Shown: positions 36,355-45,447 of the stretch, one piece after another
Position numbering within the stretch: position 1 is the first letter of the stretch
Layout: the number at the start of each line of letters is the position of its first letter
Assembly (NCBI RefSeq): GCF_026130545.1
Contig: NZ_JAMOIM010000008.1
Coordinates: forward strand, 62,001-126,000
Direction: 5' to 3'
DNA length: 64,000 nt
DNA from: Lichenifustis flavocetrariae
GTDB taxonomy: Bacteria; Pseudomonadota; Alphaproteobacteria; Rhizobiales; Beijerinckiaceae
Translations under genes and position numbers: made by a program
The notes under the pieces: model-generated
What the model saw: the letters and a program-made list of their open reading frames with translations, nothing else
Told to the model about the DNA's origin: nothing
Database searches by the model: none

Positions 36355-36428
36355 GGGTCCAGCGTAGCCTGTCTCCTCATCCGCGCTTCAATGACCCGAA
36401 GGCCAACTTTTGCCGGTCTTGTGTGGGT

Positions 36429-37376
36429 TCAGTCCACAAACGCCTCGGTCTCCATCCGCCGCCCCACCATGAAGGCGTCGGCGACCAGTTGGAATGGTGC
36501 GGCGTCGATCAGGCTTTCGCGGCGTGACAGAAGGCCGGTAAAGCGACTGTAGATGGCTTCGTATTCCTCGGGGGTCTCCTCGACCACCGTCTGGCCATTG
36601 ATGGCGAGCTTCGAACCACCCTTGGTCAGGTCGAAGACTTCGCCGTCAGCCGTCTCGATGCGGAAGTTCCAGCTTTGCTCGCCTTCCTGCCGCCAGTCGA
36701 AAGCGGCCGTCAGGCGTTGCGCCGCAGGGTCGACCTCGGCAGCGCTGCGAAACACGAGATCGGCGGCGATCGGCATCATCTTGTTCGACGGTGTCGTCAG
36801 GGTGGCGCTGGTGACGAAGATCGGCGCCGGCATGATCTCGGTCAAAATCGATAGGGCGTTGATCCCTGGGTCAAACACCCCGAACCCTGCGGTTTCCCAG
36901 ATCCATGCCTGATTGGGGTGCCAGCGCCGCACGTCTTCTTTCCAGGTGATCACGAGGCTCTTCAGCTTGCGGCCTGCCAATCGCTTGCGTGTCTCGGCGA
37001 CGCCCGCATTGTATTGCGAGTGCCAGGTCGTGAAGACGACGCGACCCTTGGTCCGGCCGTAGGCCGCAAGGTCGACGAGTTCCAGAGTCGTCGGGAATGG
37101 CGGCTTTTCGAGCATCACGTCGACGCCGGCATCGATCGCTTCGCGGGCAAGCGCGTAGCGAACGCTCGGCGGCGTGCAGATCGCCACGGCATCGAGGTCT
37201 GGCAGGGCGGCATAGAGTTCGGCGGCGGTGCGGAAGGTCGGCACACCCGGCTCCGTAATGCCGCGTTGGCTCACCACGGCGGCCAGCCGATAGTCCGGAT
37301 TCTTGGCGATCACCGGCAGATGCTGGTCCTGAGCGATCTTGCCGACGCCGATGATGGCAATGCTGGTCGGGGCCAC
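36429..37376 (-). CDS. D-galactose/L-arabinose 1-dehydrogenase (Gfo/Idh/MocA family)
   Basis: The 315-residue protein has the NAD(P)-binding GVGKIA at 10-15, the family lysine in EKPPFP, and DPGINALSI in the C-terminal half. The combination KEDVRRWHPNQAWIWE resembles the characterised L-arabinose/D-galactose 1-dehydrogenase of Azospirillum. It oxidises the sugar at C1 to the lactone, the first step of non-phosphorylating pentose/galactose catabolism. A GTG start at 37376 is chosen because AAAGGA lies seven bases upstream. It lies 62 bases after the GbpR-like gene on the same strand, next to the ChvE sugar transporter, which supports a sugar substrate. Confidence 0.88.
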   Translation of the reverse strand: MAPTSIAIIGVGKIAQDQHLPVIAKNPDYRLAAVVSQRGITEPGVPTFRTAAELYAALPDLDAVAICTPPSVRYALAREAIDAGVDVMLEKPPFPTTLELVDLAAYGRTKGRVVFTTWHSQYNAGVAETRKRLAGRKLKSLVITWKEDVRRWHPNQAWIWETAGFGVFDPGINALSILTEIMPAPIFVTSATLTTPSNKMMPIAADLVFRSAAEVDPAAQRLTAAFDWRQEGEQSWNFRIETADGEVFDLTKGGSKLAINGQTVVEETPEEYEAIYSRFTGLLSRRESLIDAAPFQLVADAFMVGRRMETEAFVD

Positions 37377-37438
37377 GTGCACGTCCTTTGCGGGATGAAA
37401 GCTGCTCCTTCCCACACGAGACCAAGACGACGCAAGGC

Positions 37439-38431
37439 TCAACCCGAGGCTGCCTCACCGACGATGAAGTCGTAGAGCATCTGGGCCGCCGGCGAGAGAG
37501 CACGATTGCGCGCCGTGATGAGGCTGTAGGGTTGCAGGTTGATCTCGAAATCAACCGGCAGCACGTCGATCGCGCCATTGAGCCCCCGAGGGCTGTTCAC
37601 GAAGGAGGCGACGTCGACGGCGATCGGTGCGATCGCATCCGTCTGGGCCACCATGACCAGGGTCAGGAACGACGAGGAGGTGTTGAGAACCCGGTCCGGC
37701 AGGGCGATGCCGCGAGACAGGAACGCGGCTTCGAGTGTCCGCCGCAGCAGCGAGCCGCTCGGTTGGAACACCCAGTCGAACTCGGTGAGCTTCTCGATCG
37801 GCACCGGCGCGTGACGCATCAGCGGATGCCCGCGTCGCACGATCAGGCAAGCGCGCTCGATCCCGATCAACCGCGTCTGGAACAGTCGCGGACTGAGGTC
37901 GTCCGGGATGCGGCCGATGATGAAATCATAGCGCGAGGCCAGGAGTTCGCTCGCAAGAGTCGCGCTCGTGTCGACCTGGATATTGATTTCGAGTTTGGGA
38001 AAACGCTGCCGGATCCGCTTGATGGCCGGCACCGCCAGCGTGATCGAGGGCGCCGCGACGGTCCCCATGAAGACGCTGCCGCCCTGGCCGGTGCGCAGGT
38101 CGCCGATCTCCCGTTCCGCCTCACGGAGTTCAAGAAGGATCGATCGAGCGCGACGCGCGAAGGCTTTCCCGTAGGGTGTGAGGGCGACCCCTCTGGGAAG
38201 CCGGTCGCAGATTGGTGCCTGCAGTATCGCTTCGATTTCGGCGATCATCCGTGACGCGGCGGGCTGCGAAATGTTGAGCACATGCGCCGCCGTGCTGACT
38301 TGTCCACTGGCATCGAGCGCGGCCATCATGCGGAGATGGTTGAATTTGAGTCCCGCCCGCAACAGACTCTCGGCCTGCGTCTCGGGCTCCCCTTCCAGAG
38401 GGTCAAAGGCTGGCGAATGGATCACAGCCAC
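37439..38431 (-). CDS. gbpR: LysR-type regulator of sugar uptake (GbpR-like)
   Basis: The 330-residue protein has an N-terminal winged helix (about 32-90, including QVSTAAHVLNISQPAASRMI) and a LysR effector domain (VFMGTVAAPSITLAVPAIKR, then SLITARNRALSPAAQMLYDF). The order GbpR divergent from ChvE, with galactose dehydrogenase behind it, is the arrangement of the galactose-binding-protein regulator in Agrobacterium and Azospirillum, which controls chvE in response to galactose or arabinose. A perfect inverted repeat at 38451-38476, just upstream of its start, is a strong operator candidate. Confidence 0.88.
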   Translation of the reverse strand: MAVIHSPAFDPLEGEPETQAESLLRAGLKFNHLRMMAALDASGQVSTAAHVLNISQPAASRMIAEIEAILQAPICDRLPRGVALTPYGKAFARRARSILLELREAEREIGDLRTGQGGSVFMGTVAAPSITLAVPAIKRIRQRFPKLEINIQVDTSATLASELLASRYDFIIGRIPDDLSPRLFQTRLIGIERACLIVRRGHPLMRHAPVPIEKLTEFDWVFQPSGSLLRRTLEAAFLSRGIALPDRVLNTSSSFLTLVMVAQTDAIAPIAVDVASFVNSPRGLNGAIDVLPVDFEINLQPYSLITARNRALSPAAQMLYDFIVGEAASG

Positions 38432-38450
38432 ACCTCTTCGTGTCCAGCTT

Positions 38451-38476
38451 TAAGCATATCATGATTGATATGCTTA
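38451..38476. promoter_or_regulatory. Perfect inverted repeat, likely GbpR operator
   Basis: TAAGCATATCA (38451-38461) and TGATATGCTTA (38466-38476) are perfect reverse complements with a four-base spacer. The repeat lies 20 bases upstream of gbpR and about 200 bases upstream of chvE, in the divergent promoter region. It contains T-N11/12-A spacing as in LysR boxes. Binding by GbpR is inferred from position and symmetry. Confidence 0.75.
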
Positions 38477-38673
38477 GCAGCCGCAATCGTATTTGACAGT
38501 TATACCGGATCGCTTCAACAGTCGCGCAGTTGGCGGCGCCATTTCGGCGTTCCAATCTCACTTGACGTGCGGATCATTGGCGCGCACGAGAGGGCCGGAC
38601 GACCTTGATAAGTATAAGAACATGCGACGCGCGCCGGACCTCGCGACACGCATGCGATGGATGGGGAGATGTA

Positions 38674-39744
38674 ATGATCACCAAACGTATGTTTTCTGGC
38701 CTGATGCTCGGTGCGACGGCTCTTGTCGGTCTTTCCCTTTCGCCGGCCTTCGCGGCCAGCGGAGACATGATCGGCGTGGCCATGCCGACGAAATCGTCCG
38801 CACGCTGGATTGATGACGGCAACAACATCGTCGCGCAACTGAAGGCCAAGGGCTACAACCCAGACCTGCAATATGCCGATGACGATATTCCGAACCAGCT
38901 CGCCCAGATCGAGAACATGGTGACGAAGGGGGCAAAGATCCTGGTCATCGCATCGATCGATGGCACGACCCTCACGGACGTTTTGCAGAAGGCCGCCGAC
39001 AAGGGCGTCAAGGTCATCGCCTACGATCGCCTGATCAAGGGTTCGCCGAACGTCGATTATTACGCGACCTTCGATAACTACAAAGTCGGTGTGCTCCAGG
39101 CGACGTCACTCGTGGACGCGCTCGGTCTGAAGGATGGCAAGGGTCCCTTCAACATCGAACTGTTCGGCGGTTCGCCCGACGATAACAACGCCTTCTTCTT
39201 CTACAATGGCGCCATGTCGGTGCTGCAGCCCTATCTCGACAGCAAAAAGCTCGTCGTGCAGTCGGGCCAGATGGGCATGGACAAGGTCTCGACCCTGCGT
39301 TGGGATCCGGCCGTGGCCCAGGCCCGCATGGATAACCTGCTGTCCGCCTACTACACCGGCAAGCATGTCGATGCGGTGCTCTCACCCTACGACGGCCTCT
39401 CGATCGGCATCATCTCCTCGCTGAAGGGCGTGGGCTATGGCTCCGGTGATATGAAGATGCCCTACGTGAGCGGCCAGGATTGCGAAGTGCAGTCGATCAA
39501 GTCGATTATCGCGGGCGAGCAATATTCCTCGATCTTCAAGGATACACGTGACCTCGCCAAGGTCACCGTGGCCATGATCGACGCGATGGAAAACGGCAAG
39601 ACACCCGAGGTCAACGACACCAAGACCTACAACAACGGCAAGAAGGTGGTTCCCTCCTATCTGCTGACCCCGGTGGTCGTGACCAAGGCCAATTGGAAGG
39701 CGGCTCTGATCGATACGGGCTACTACAAGGCCAGCCAGTTCTAA
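38674..39744 (+). CDS. chvE: Multiple sugar-binding periplasmic protein ChvE
   Basis: The 356-residue protein has a signal peptide (about 1-27, cleavage after AFA) and a two-lobe periplasmic sugar-binding fold: [58 protein letters not shown] and [20 protein letters not shown]. This is the ChvE/GguB-associated type that binds galactose, arabinose, glucose and similar aldoses, and in plant-associated bacteria also passes a sugar signal to VirA. ATG at 38674 follows GGGGAG. It is the first gene of the uptake operon with gguA and gguB. Confidence 0.94.
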   Translation: MITKRMFSGLMLGATALVGLSLSPAFAASGDMIGVAMPTKSSARWIDDGNNIVAQLKAKGYNPDLQYADDDIPNQLAQIENMVTKGAKILVIASIDGTTLTDVLQKAADKGVKVIAYDRLIKGSPNVDYYATFDNYKVGVLQATSLVDALGLKDGKGPFNIELFGGSPDDNNAFFFYNGAMSVLQPYLDSKKLVVQSGQMGMDKVSTLRWDPAVAQARMDNLLSAYYTGKHVDAVLSPYDGLSIGIISSLKGVGYGSGDMKMPYVSGQDCEVQSIKSIIAGEQYSSIFKDTRDLAKVTVAMIDAMENGKTPEVNDTKTYNNGKKVVPSYLLTPVVVTKANWKAALIDTGYYKASQF

Positions 39745-39755
39745 GATAGCCAGAA

Positions 39756-39782
39756 AGGCCGGCGTGCAACGCGCGCCGGCCT
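39756..39782 (+). terminator. Intercistronic stem-loop after chvE
   Basis: AGGCCGGCG at 39756-39764 pairs perfectly with CGCCGGCCT at 39774-39782. It begins 12 bases after the chvE stop and 55 bases before gguA. Such stems between a binding-protein gene and its transporter genes commonly protect the upstream mRNA or cause partial termination, giving more binding protein than membrane parts. There is no T-run, so attenuation or mRNA stabilisation is more likely than full termination. Confidence 0.6.
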
Positions 39783-39836
39783 GCGTGTTCCAGCTCGGCC
39801 CCCGTATCGGGCCAATCCTCCTGAAAGCGTGCGTAG

Positions 39837-41369
39837 ATGGCGGCCATCCTCGAAATGCGGGGAATCACAAAGACGTTTCCTGGCGTCAAGGCGCTCGATA
39901 ACGTGAACCTGAAGGTTGAGCCGGGCGAGATCCACGCCCTGGTAGGTGAGAATGGTGCCGGCAAATCGACGCTGATGAAGGTGTTGAGCGGTGTCTATCC
40001 CTTTGGTTCTTACGAAGGTGAAATCTTTTACGAAGGGCAGCTCAGCAAGTTTCGCGATATCGCCGAAAGCGAGCATGTCGGCATCATCATCATCCACCAG
40101 GAACTGGCCCTGGTTCCGCTGCTCTCCATCGCGGAAAATATCTTTCTCGGCAACGAGACGTCCAGGTTCGGCGTGATCGATTGGGATCAGGCCTTCGCTC
40201 GAACACGCGACCTGCTCAAGACCGTCGGGCTCGACGAGAATCCCGAGACTCTCATCACCAATATCGGTGTCGGCAAGCAGCAGCTGGTCGAGATCGCCAA
40301 AGCTTTGTCCAAGAAGGTCAAGCTGCTGATCCTCGATGAGCCCACCGCCAGCCTGAGCGAAAAGGACAGCGACGCGCTCCTGTCGCTGCTTCTGAACTTC
40401 AAGAAGCAAGGTATTTCGTCGATCCTGATCTCGCACAAGCTGAACGAGATCTCGAAGGTCGCGGACCAGATCACCATCCTGCGCGATGGCACCACGGTCG
40501 AAACGCTCAATTGTCATACGACCGAGATCAACGAAGACCGTATCATCCAGGGCATGGTCGGGCGCGACATGGCGCACCGGTATCCACCACGGACGCCGAA
40601 GATCGGCGAGACCCTGCTCGAAGTGAAGAGCTGGAACGCCCATCACCATCTTCATGCCGACCGTCTGGTCGTGAAGAACATCAATTTCACCGTGCGCAAG
40701 GGCGAGATCGTGGGCATCGCCGGACTCATGGGCTCGGGCCGAACCGAACTCGCCATGAGCATCTTCGGTCGGGCTTATGGTCAGGGCATCAGCGGCACTG
40801 TGCGGATGAACGGCAAGGATGCTGACGTTTCGACCATCAACAAGGCGATCGAAGCCGGCATCGCCTATGTTACGGAAGATCGGAAGCAGCTCGGTCTCGT
40901 GCTCGACGAGAACATCACCAAGAACACGACGCTCGCCAACCTGCCTGGCGTCTCGACCGCGATGGTGATCGACGAAGACAAGGAATACGGCGTCGCCAGC
41001 GACTATCGGACCAAGATGCGCATCCGGTCATTCGGTGTGGCGCAGCAGACCGTCAACCTGTCGGGCGGCAATCAGCAGAAGGTGGTGTTGAGCAAATGGC
41101 TGTTCACCGAGCCGCAGATCCTCATTCTCGATGAGCCGACACGCGGCATCGATGTCGGCGCCAAATACGAGATCTATGCGATCATCAACGAGCTCGCCGA
41201 TCAGGGGCGTGGCGTGTTGATGATCTCCTCCGAAATGCCCGAACTCCTGGGCATGTGCGATCGGATCTATGTGATGAACGAGGGCAAGTTCGTCGGTGAG
41301 TTCCCGGCGGCGGAAGCCTCCCAAGAAACTATCATGCGCGCGATCATGCGGTCGAAGGAGCTCCACTGA
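39837..41369 (+). CDS. gguA: Sugar ABC transporter ATP-binding protein GguA
   Basis: The 510-residue protein has two ATPase domains in tandem, as in RbsA/MglA-type carbohydrate importers. The first has Walker [10 protein letters not shown] (37-45), signature [13 protein letters not shown] and Walker [10 protein letters not shown]. The second has the usual degenerate P-loop ([10 protein letters not shown]), then [17 protein letters not shown] and [19 protein letters not shown]. It powers import of the ChvE-bound sugar. The TGATG overlap with gguB shows translational coupling. Confidence 0.94.
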   Translation: MAAILEMRGITKTFPGVKALDNVNLKVEPGEIHALVGENGAGKSTLMKVLSGVYPFGSYEGEIFYEGQLSKFRDIAESEHVGIIIIHQELALVPLLSIAENIFLGNETSRFGVIDWDQAFARTRDLLKTVGLDENPETLITNIGVGKQQLVEIAKALSKKVKLLILDEPTASLSEKDSDALLSLLLNFKKQGISSILISHKLNEISKVADQITILRDGTTVETLNCHTTEINEDRIIQGMVGRDMAHRYPPRTPKIGETLLEVKSWNAHHHLHADRLVVKNINFTVRKGEIVGIAGLMGSGRTELAMSIFGRAYGQGISGTVRMNGKDADVSTINKAIEAGIAYVTEDRKQLGLVLDENITKNTTLANLPGVSTAMVIDEDKEYGVASDYRTKMRIRSFGVAQQTVNLSGGNQQKVVLSKWLFTEPQILILDEPTRGIDVGAKYEIYAIINELADQGRGVLMISSEMPELLGMCDRIYVMNEGKFVGEFPAAEASQETIMRAIMRSKELH

Positions 41370-42592
41370 TGAGCCGGATCACAGCCGAGGAAGGTTTGAA
41401 ACCCGCAACCGGCGTGCCGGTGGCCAAGACCGACCCCGATGCGCCGGGTTGGCGCGGTCTACTGAAGAAGGGCAACTTCCGCGATTACGGGCTGATGATC
41501 GCGCTCGTGCTGATCATGCTCTTCTTCGAATACACGACCCATGGCGTGCTGTTCCAGCCGCTCAACCTGACCAACCTCATCCTGCAGAACAGCTACGTCG
41601 TCGTCATGGCGCTCGGCATGCTGCTGGTCATCGTGGCCGGACATATCGATCTGTCGATCGGTTCGCTGGTCGGTTTTGTCGGCGCCCTCGCGGCTGTCCT
41701 GATGGTGAATTACAACGTCAACTACGCGCTCGCGACCATTATGTGCCTCGCGGTGGGTGGCTTGATCGGCGCCTCGCAAGGCTATTTCATCGCCTATCTC
41801 AAAATTCCGAGCTTCATCGTCACGCTTGCCGGCATGCTGGTGTTCCGTGGGCTTACCCTGGCTGTTCTGCAGGGCGCCTCAGTCGGACCGTTTCCGGATT
41901 TCTTTCAGCTCTTGTCCAAGGGCTTCATTCCCAAGCTTAACGGCTTCGACCTCTCGTTGCCCATCGCGGCGGTCCTGTGGCTCATTCTCGTGGGCACGGG
42001 ATGGCGGCGTTTGTCGAACCAGCGCAAGCACGGCGTGGTCGCTGAATCTGTGGGCTCATTCCTGATCAGGAACGGGGTCATCGGATTGGTCTTGTTCGGT
42101 TTCGCGTTTCAGATGACCCAGTATCGCGGCCTTCCGAACGTGCTCATCATCATGTTCGTGCTGATCATGCTGTATCGCTTCGTGACCAACAAGACGACGA
42201 TCGGACGGCGGATCTATGCGCTTGGCGGCAACGTCAAGGCGGCCAAGCTTTCCGGGATCAAGACCGAGCGGCTGACATTTCTGACCTTCGTCAACATGGG
42301 CGTCCTCGCGGGCCTCGCGGGTATGATCTTCGCGGCCCGTCTGAACACCGCGACTCCAAAAGGTGGCGTCGGCTTCGAACTCGACGTGATCGCGGCGTGC
42401 TTCATTGGCGGTGCCTCTGCGGCGGGCGGCGTCGGCAAGGTAACCGGCGCTGTGATCGGGGCATTCATCATCGGCGTGATGAACAACGGTATGTCGATCA
42501 TGGGCATTGGCATCGATTACCAGCAGGTCATCAAGGGTCTGGTGTTGCTGGCGGCCGTCTGCCTCGACGTCTACAATAAGAACAAGGCCTGA
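41369..42592 (+). CDS. gguB: Sugar ABC transporter permease GguB
   Basis: The 407-residue protein is a RbsC/MglC-type permease with about ten hydrophobic helices. The conserved cytoplasmic coupling region reads GRRIYALGGNVKAAKLSGIK, and GHIDLSIGSLVGFVGALAAV is typical of the sugar subfamily. It forms the membrane channel for the ChvE-GguA importer. Its first 50 residues are polar. The gene overlaps gguA by one base. Its end faces the convergent AtzH-like gene across 62 bases. Confidence 0.94.
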   Translation: MSRITAEEGLKPATGVPVAKTDPDAPGWRGLLKKGNFRDYGLMIALVLIMLFFEYTTHGVLFQPLNLTNLILQNSYVVVMALGMLLVIVAGHIDLSIGSLVGFVGALAAVLMVNYNVNYALATIMCLAVGGLIGASQGYFIAYLKIPSFIVTLAGMLVFRGLTLAVLQGASVGPFPDFFQLLSKGFIPKLNGFDLSLPIAAVLWLILVGTGWRRLSNQRKHGVVAESVGSFLIRNGVIGLVLFGFAFQMTQYRGLPNVLIIMFVLIMLYRFVTNKTTIGRRIYALGGNVKAAKLSGIKTERLTFLTFVNMGVLAGLAGMIFAARLNTATPKGGVGFELDVIAACFIGGASAAGGVGKVTGAVIGAFIIGVMNNGMSIMGIGIDYQQVIKGLVLLAAVCLDVYNKNKA

Positions 42593-42654
42593 GCCATCGA
42601 TCTGGCGGCACCGTCGCCGGATCGGAACGGAGGCAAAGCGGCCCGGCTTCGCGC

Positions 42655-43038
42655 TTAGCCTTCTGCGATGAGACTGACGTGGGCGGCCACCACGCGCCAG
42701 CCCTCCGGCATGCGCGCCCACGTCTGCATCTGCCGCCCGACTTTGCCCGGCGTGGCTTTGCGGCGGAACAGGGTCGAGCAGGTCGCGAAGTCGCGGCCAA
42801 AGGTGGTGATCACGGTGCGGTCGAGCATGCGGGTAAGGCCTGCGGGAGAACGGCCGGCCCGAAACGCTTCGATCTCGGCAAACCCGTAGAGGTTCTCGCC
42901 ACCACCATAGCGGATGGTCCTCGTGTCACGCCAGAACAGCGCGTCGAGTGTGACGATGTCATTCGTCACCAGCGCCGTCTCATAGCGCGCGAAAGCGGCC
43001 TCGACTTCGCTGAGAGTCTCAGGGTCGTTTACAATCAT
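42655..43038 (-). CDS. atzH: AtzH/HpxZ-like decarboxylating amidohydrolase (DUF3225)
   Basis: The 127-residue protein has the SnoaL-like cone fold of DUF3225: ETLSEVEAAFARYETALVTN at the start, LFWRDTRTIRYGGGENLYGF in the middle and RMPEGWRVVAAHVSL at the end. In Pseudomonas sp. ADP, AtzH is a DUF3225 protein that converts 1,3-dicarboxyurea, the AtzE product, to allophanate; the related HpxZ is found in oxalurate catabolism. Here it is divergent from the GntR gene that heads a cluster with AtzD, AtzE and AtzG homologues, which favours the AtzH role. The HpxZ-like role remains possible. Confidence 0.82.
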   Translation of the reverse strand: MIVNDPETLSEVEAAFARYETALVTNDIVTLDALFWRDTRTIRYGGGENLYGFAEIEAFRAGRSPAGLTRMLDRTVITTFGRDFATCSTLFRRKATPGKVGRQMQTWARMPEGWRVVAAHVSLIAEG

Positions 43039-43241
43039 GGATCAATCCCCGTTGGAGCCGGATCGCGCTAGATGGCGCATGCCTTGCTTAGAGCGTGCCT
43101 GAACCTTTCAGATCCTTCACCCGGAAAAGAATCGGGTTCGCTTGCCGCGCATCATCTCGCATCAAAACCTGCAAGCGGTTCACGCCATTTCCCCTCTAGC
43201 AACTTCGGCACCATTCACCAGGATTGCAAAGCAAGACCAAC

Positions 43242-43946
43242 ATGCCGCGTGCCAACGGGAAACTCACCAAAACGCAGGAGATCTACAACGCGATCGCGGC
43301 CGATATCGCCCGTTGTACCCTCCAACCGGGTGCCTCCCTCGACGAGACTGTAATTGCGCGCTTGTACCAAACGTCGCGCACGCCGGTACGGGAGGCGCTA
43401 CGGCAACTCGAAACCGCCGGCCTGGTGGAAGCCCGGCCTCACCGTGGCGCGCGCGTCGCAGACATTTCGGAGCGGCAACTCGACGAGACATTCGCGGTGA
43501 TGGCTGAACTTGAGGCCCTTTGCGCGCGCTGGGCTAGCTTTGCCATGACGTCGGCTGAGCGGGTTGAACTGCAAAGCATCCATGACTCGGCCGCCCCGCT
43601 GGTGCAAAACGGTGATCGCGAAGCCTACATCGAAGCCAACGATCGATTCCACAGCGCCATTTATGCAGGGGCACATAACGCCTGTCTCAGCGATCTTACC
43701 CGAGGCATCCGTCAACGCGTCGCGCCGTTCCGCCGGGCGCAATTCGACAAGCCTGAGCGTCTCGCAAAGTCGCACGCAGAACATGGACGGGTCGTCCATG
43801 CCATTCAACGCGCCAATGGGGCGATGGCCTATATGGAAATGAGGGCGCACATCGTTGTGGTGCGGACGGCCGCCGAGGATGTCGCGCAAGGCGATGGACA
43901 CGCTCCAATCCTTCAACCGCGGAGGAAGAAGCTCGACCAAGGTTGA
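43242..43946 (+). CDS. GntR-family regulator (FCD type)
   Basis: The 234-residue protein has an N-terminal winged helix (MPRANGKLTKTQEIYNAIAA, LYQTSRTPVREALRQLETAG) and a helical FCD effector domain (LEALCARWASFAM, ANDRFHSAIYAGAHN, MRAHIVVVRTAAEDV) with the conserved histidines that bind metal and a carboxylate ligand. ATG at 43242 fits the family; TTG at 43224 is possible. It lies between atzH and the transporter operon and probably represses both when no pathway intermediate is bound. Two copies of the palindrome TTGCATGCAA lie just downstream, at 43972 and 44162. Confidence 0.9.
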   Translation: MPRANGKLTKTQEIYNAIAADIARCTLQPGASLDETVIARLYQTSRTPVREALRQLETAGLVEARPHRGARVADISERQLDETFAVMAELEALCARWASFAMTSAERVELQSIHDSAAPLVQNGDREAYIEANDRFHSAIYAGAHNACLSDLTRGIRQRVAPFRRAQFDKPERLAKSHAEHGRVVHAIQRANGAMAYMEMRAHIVVVRTAAEDVAQGDGHAPILQPRRKKLDQG

Positions 43947-43970
43947 TTAAGAAGGATGCATTTGGTGCCG

Positions 43971-43982
43971 ATTGCATGCAAT
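43971..43982. promoter_or_regulatory. Palindrome ATTGCATGCAAT, candidate GntR operator 1
   Basis: A perfect 12-base palindrome lies 25 bases after the gntR stop and about 250 bases before the binding-protein gene. The same core recurs at 44162-44171. FCD-type GntR proteins bind short palindromes of this length. Assignment is by position and recurrence only. Confidence 0.5.
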
Positions 43983-44161
43983 TGCCTGAAAGTTGAGGCC
44001 GGGAACCTGCGAATTGCAAGGCCATTCCGTGTCATAGATCCGTTCGCGGCCAAGCACATTCGCCCGTTGACCGCGCCCGATCTTCGAGCCTGTGCACGAC
44101 GCACGGCAGGAAGCGGGGATCAGGTAATTTCTCCCCCGATTTAGACCACGTGGTATGTCGA

Positions 44162-44171
44162 TTGCATGCAA
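44162..44171. promoter_or_regulatory. Palindrome TTGCATGCAA, candidate GntR operator 2
   Basis: A perfect ten-base palindrome, with ATTGCATGCAA shared with the copy at 43971. It lies about 58 bases before the binding-protein start, where it could block a promoter of the transporter/catabolic operon. A second palindromic CCACGTGG is close by at 44147-44154. Confidence 0.5.
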
Positions 44172-44229
44172 CGATTGAGCGTCCGAGGCATGACTTCGGC
44201 GGTTCGGCACAGCCAAGGGGCGGGATGCG

Positions 44230-45348
44230 ATGCTGACAATGGCAGGGGTAAACCGGCGGAAATTCCTCCAGACGACAGCCGCGAGTGCTGCAGGTCTGAC
44301 ACTGGGTACCGCGTCGTTTCGTGCCGCACGGGCGGCCACGGATCTGACGGTGGGCGTGATCTACGTGGGGGCGCGAGACGACTTCGGCTGGAATCAGGCG
44401 CATGCGGTTGCGGTGCAGGCCCTGAAGGGCGTCCCCGGTGTCAAGGTGGTCGAGGAAGAAAACGTTCCTGAGACCGACGCCGTGGCAAAAACCATGGAAT
44501 CCATGATCAACCTCGATGGGGCGGCGCTCATCCTGCCGACCTCTTTCGGGTATTACAGCCCCTTCATGATCGAGGAAGCCAAGAGCCATCCGGATGTCCA
44601 GTTCCGTCACGCGGCGCCACTTTGGACTGACAAGGATCCGAAGAACGCCGGCTCATACTTCGCCTTCCTGGATCAGGCGCATTACATCGATGGAGTCGCG
44701 GCCGGAGCCGCCTCCGTCTCGGGCAAGCTCGGCTTCGTGGCCGCGAAGCCGATCGGGATCGTGCTGCGCAACATCAATTCATTTCTGCTCGGTGCCAGAA
44801 CGGTCAACCCGAAGGCCACCTGCCAGGTGATCTTTACGGGAGAATGGTCGCTCCCTGTGCGCGAGGCGGAGGCCACCAATGCCCTGGTCGACGCGGGCTG
44901 CGACCTCATCACCTGCCACGTCGATGGACCGAAAGTCGTGATCCAGACCGCCGAGTCGCGCGGGGTCAAAACCTGCGGCCACAACGCCTCGCAGGCGCCG
45001 CTTGCCCCCAAAGGCTTCGTGACTGGCGCCGAATACAAATGGATTACGATCTACAAGGGCTTTGCAGAGCTTCTAGGCAAAGGCCAGCCACTTCCGAATA
45101 TCACCTTCGGTGGCTACGACAAGGATATGGTGCAGAATACGCCCTACGGGGCTGGAGCTACCGACAAAGCCAGGATGGCTGCGGATGCCGCCATCAAGGA
45201 CCTCAAGGCCGGCAAACCGATCTGGACCACGGCCGTCAAGGACAACAAGGGGCAGGTGGTTCTTCCGAATGCGCCCTATGACAATTATGCGCCCGACCTC
45301 AACAGCATGACGTATCTGATCGAAGGCGTCATCGGATCGGCGAGCTGA
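44230..45348 (+). CDS. BMP-family ABC transporter substrate-binding protein
   Basis: The 372-residue protein has a twin-arginine signal (NRRKFLQTTAASAAGLTLG at about 8-26, cleavage near ARA). The mature part is of the PnrA/BMP type: TVGVIYVGARDDFGWNQAHA, ALILPTSFGYYSPFMIEEAK, and GFVAAKPIGIVLRNINSFLL. BMP-type binding proteins usually capture purine nucleosides or related ring compounds; here the adjacent cyanuric acid and biuret genes suggest a cyclic ureide or triazine. It heads the long forward gene run of the importer and hydrolases. Confidence 0.9.
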   Translation: MLTMAGVNRRKFLQTTAASAAGLTLGTASFRAARAATDLTVGVIYVGARDDFGWNQAHAVAVQALKGVPGVKVVEEENVPETDAVAKTMESMINLDGAALILPTSFGYYSPFMIEEAKSHPDVQFRHAAPLWTDKDPKNAGSYFAFLDQAHYIDGVAAGAASVSGKLGFVAAKPIGIVLRNINSFLLGARTVNPKATCQVIFTGEWSLPVREAEATNALVDAGCDLITCHVDGPKVVIQTAESRGVKTCGHNASQAPLAPKGFVTGAEYKWITIYKGFAELLGKGQPLPNITFGGYDKDMVQNTPYGAGATDKARMAADAAIKDLKAGKPIWTTAVKDNKGQVVLPNAPYDNYAPDLNSMTYLIEGVIGSAS

Positions 45349-45355
45349 CAAACGC

Positions 45356-45388
45356 TTCCCCTTCTCCCGCTGACGCGGGGGCAGGGGA
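45356..45388. repeat. RIME-like hairpin, half copy
   Basis: The sequence around 45356-45388 (CCTTCTCCCGCTGACGCGGG and flanks) folds into a hairpin. It matches the right half of the fuller repeats at 48541-48666 and 52012-52142. It lies between the binding-protein gene and the first permease gene and might also act as an intercistronic stem. Confidence 0.55.
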
Positions 45389-45447
45389 TCGAACCGGCAC
45401 CATCAGAGGTCCATCATGCGTCAGATCCCTCGCCTGAGTACGCGTTC

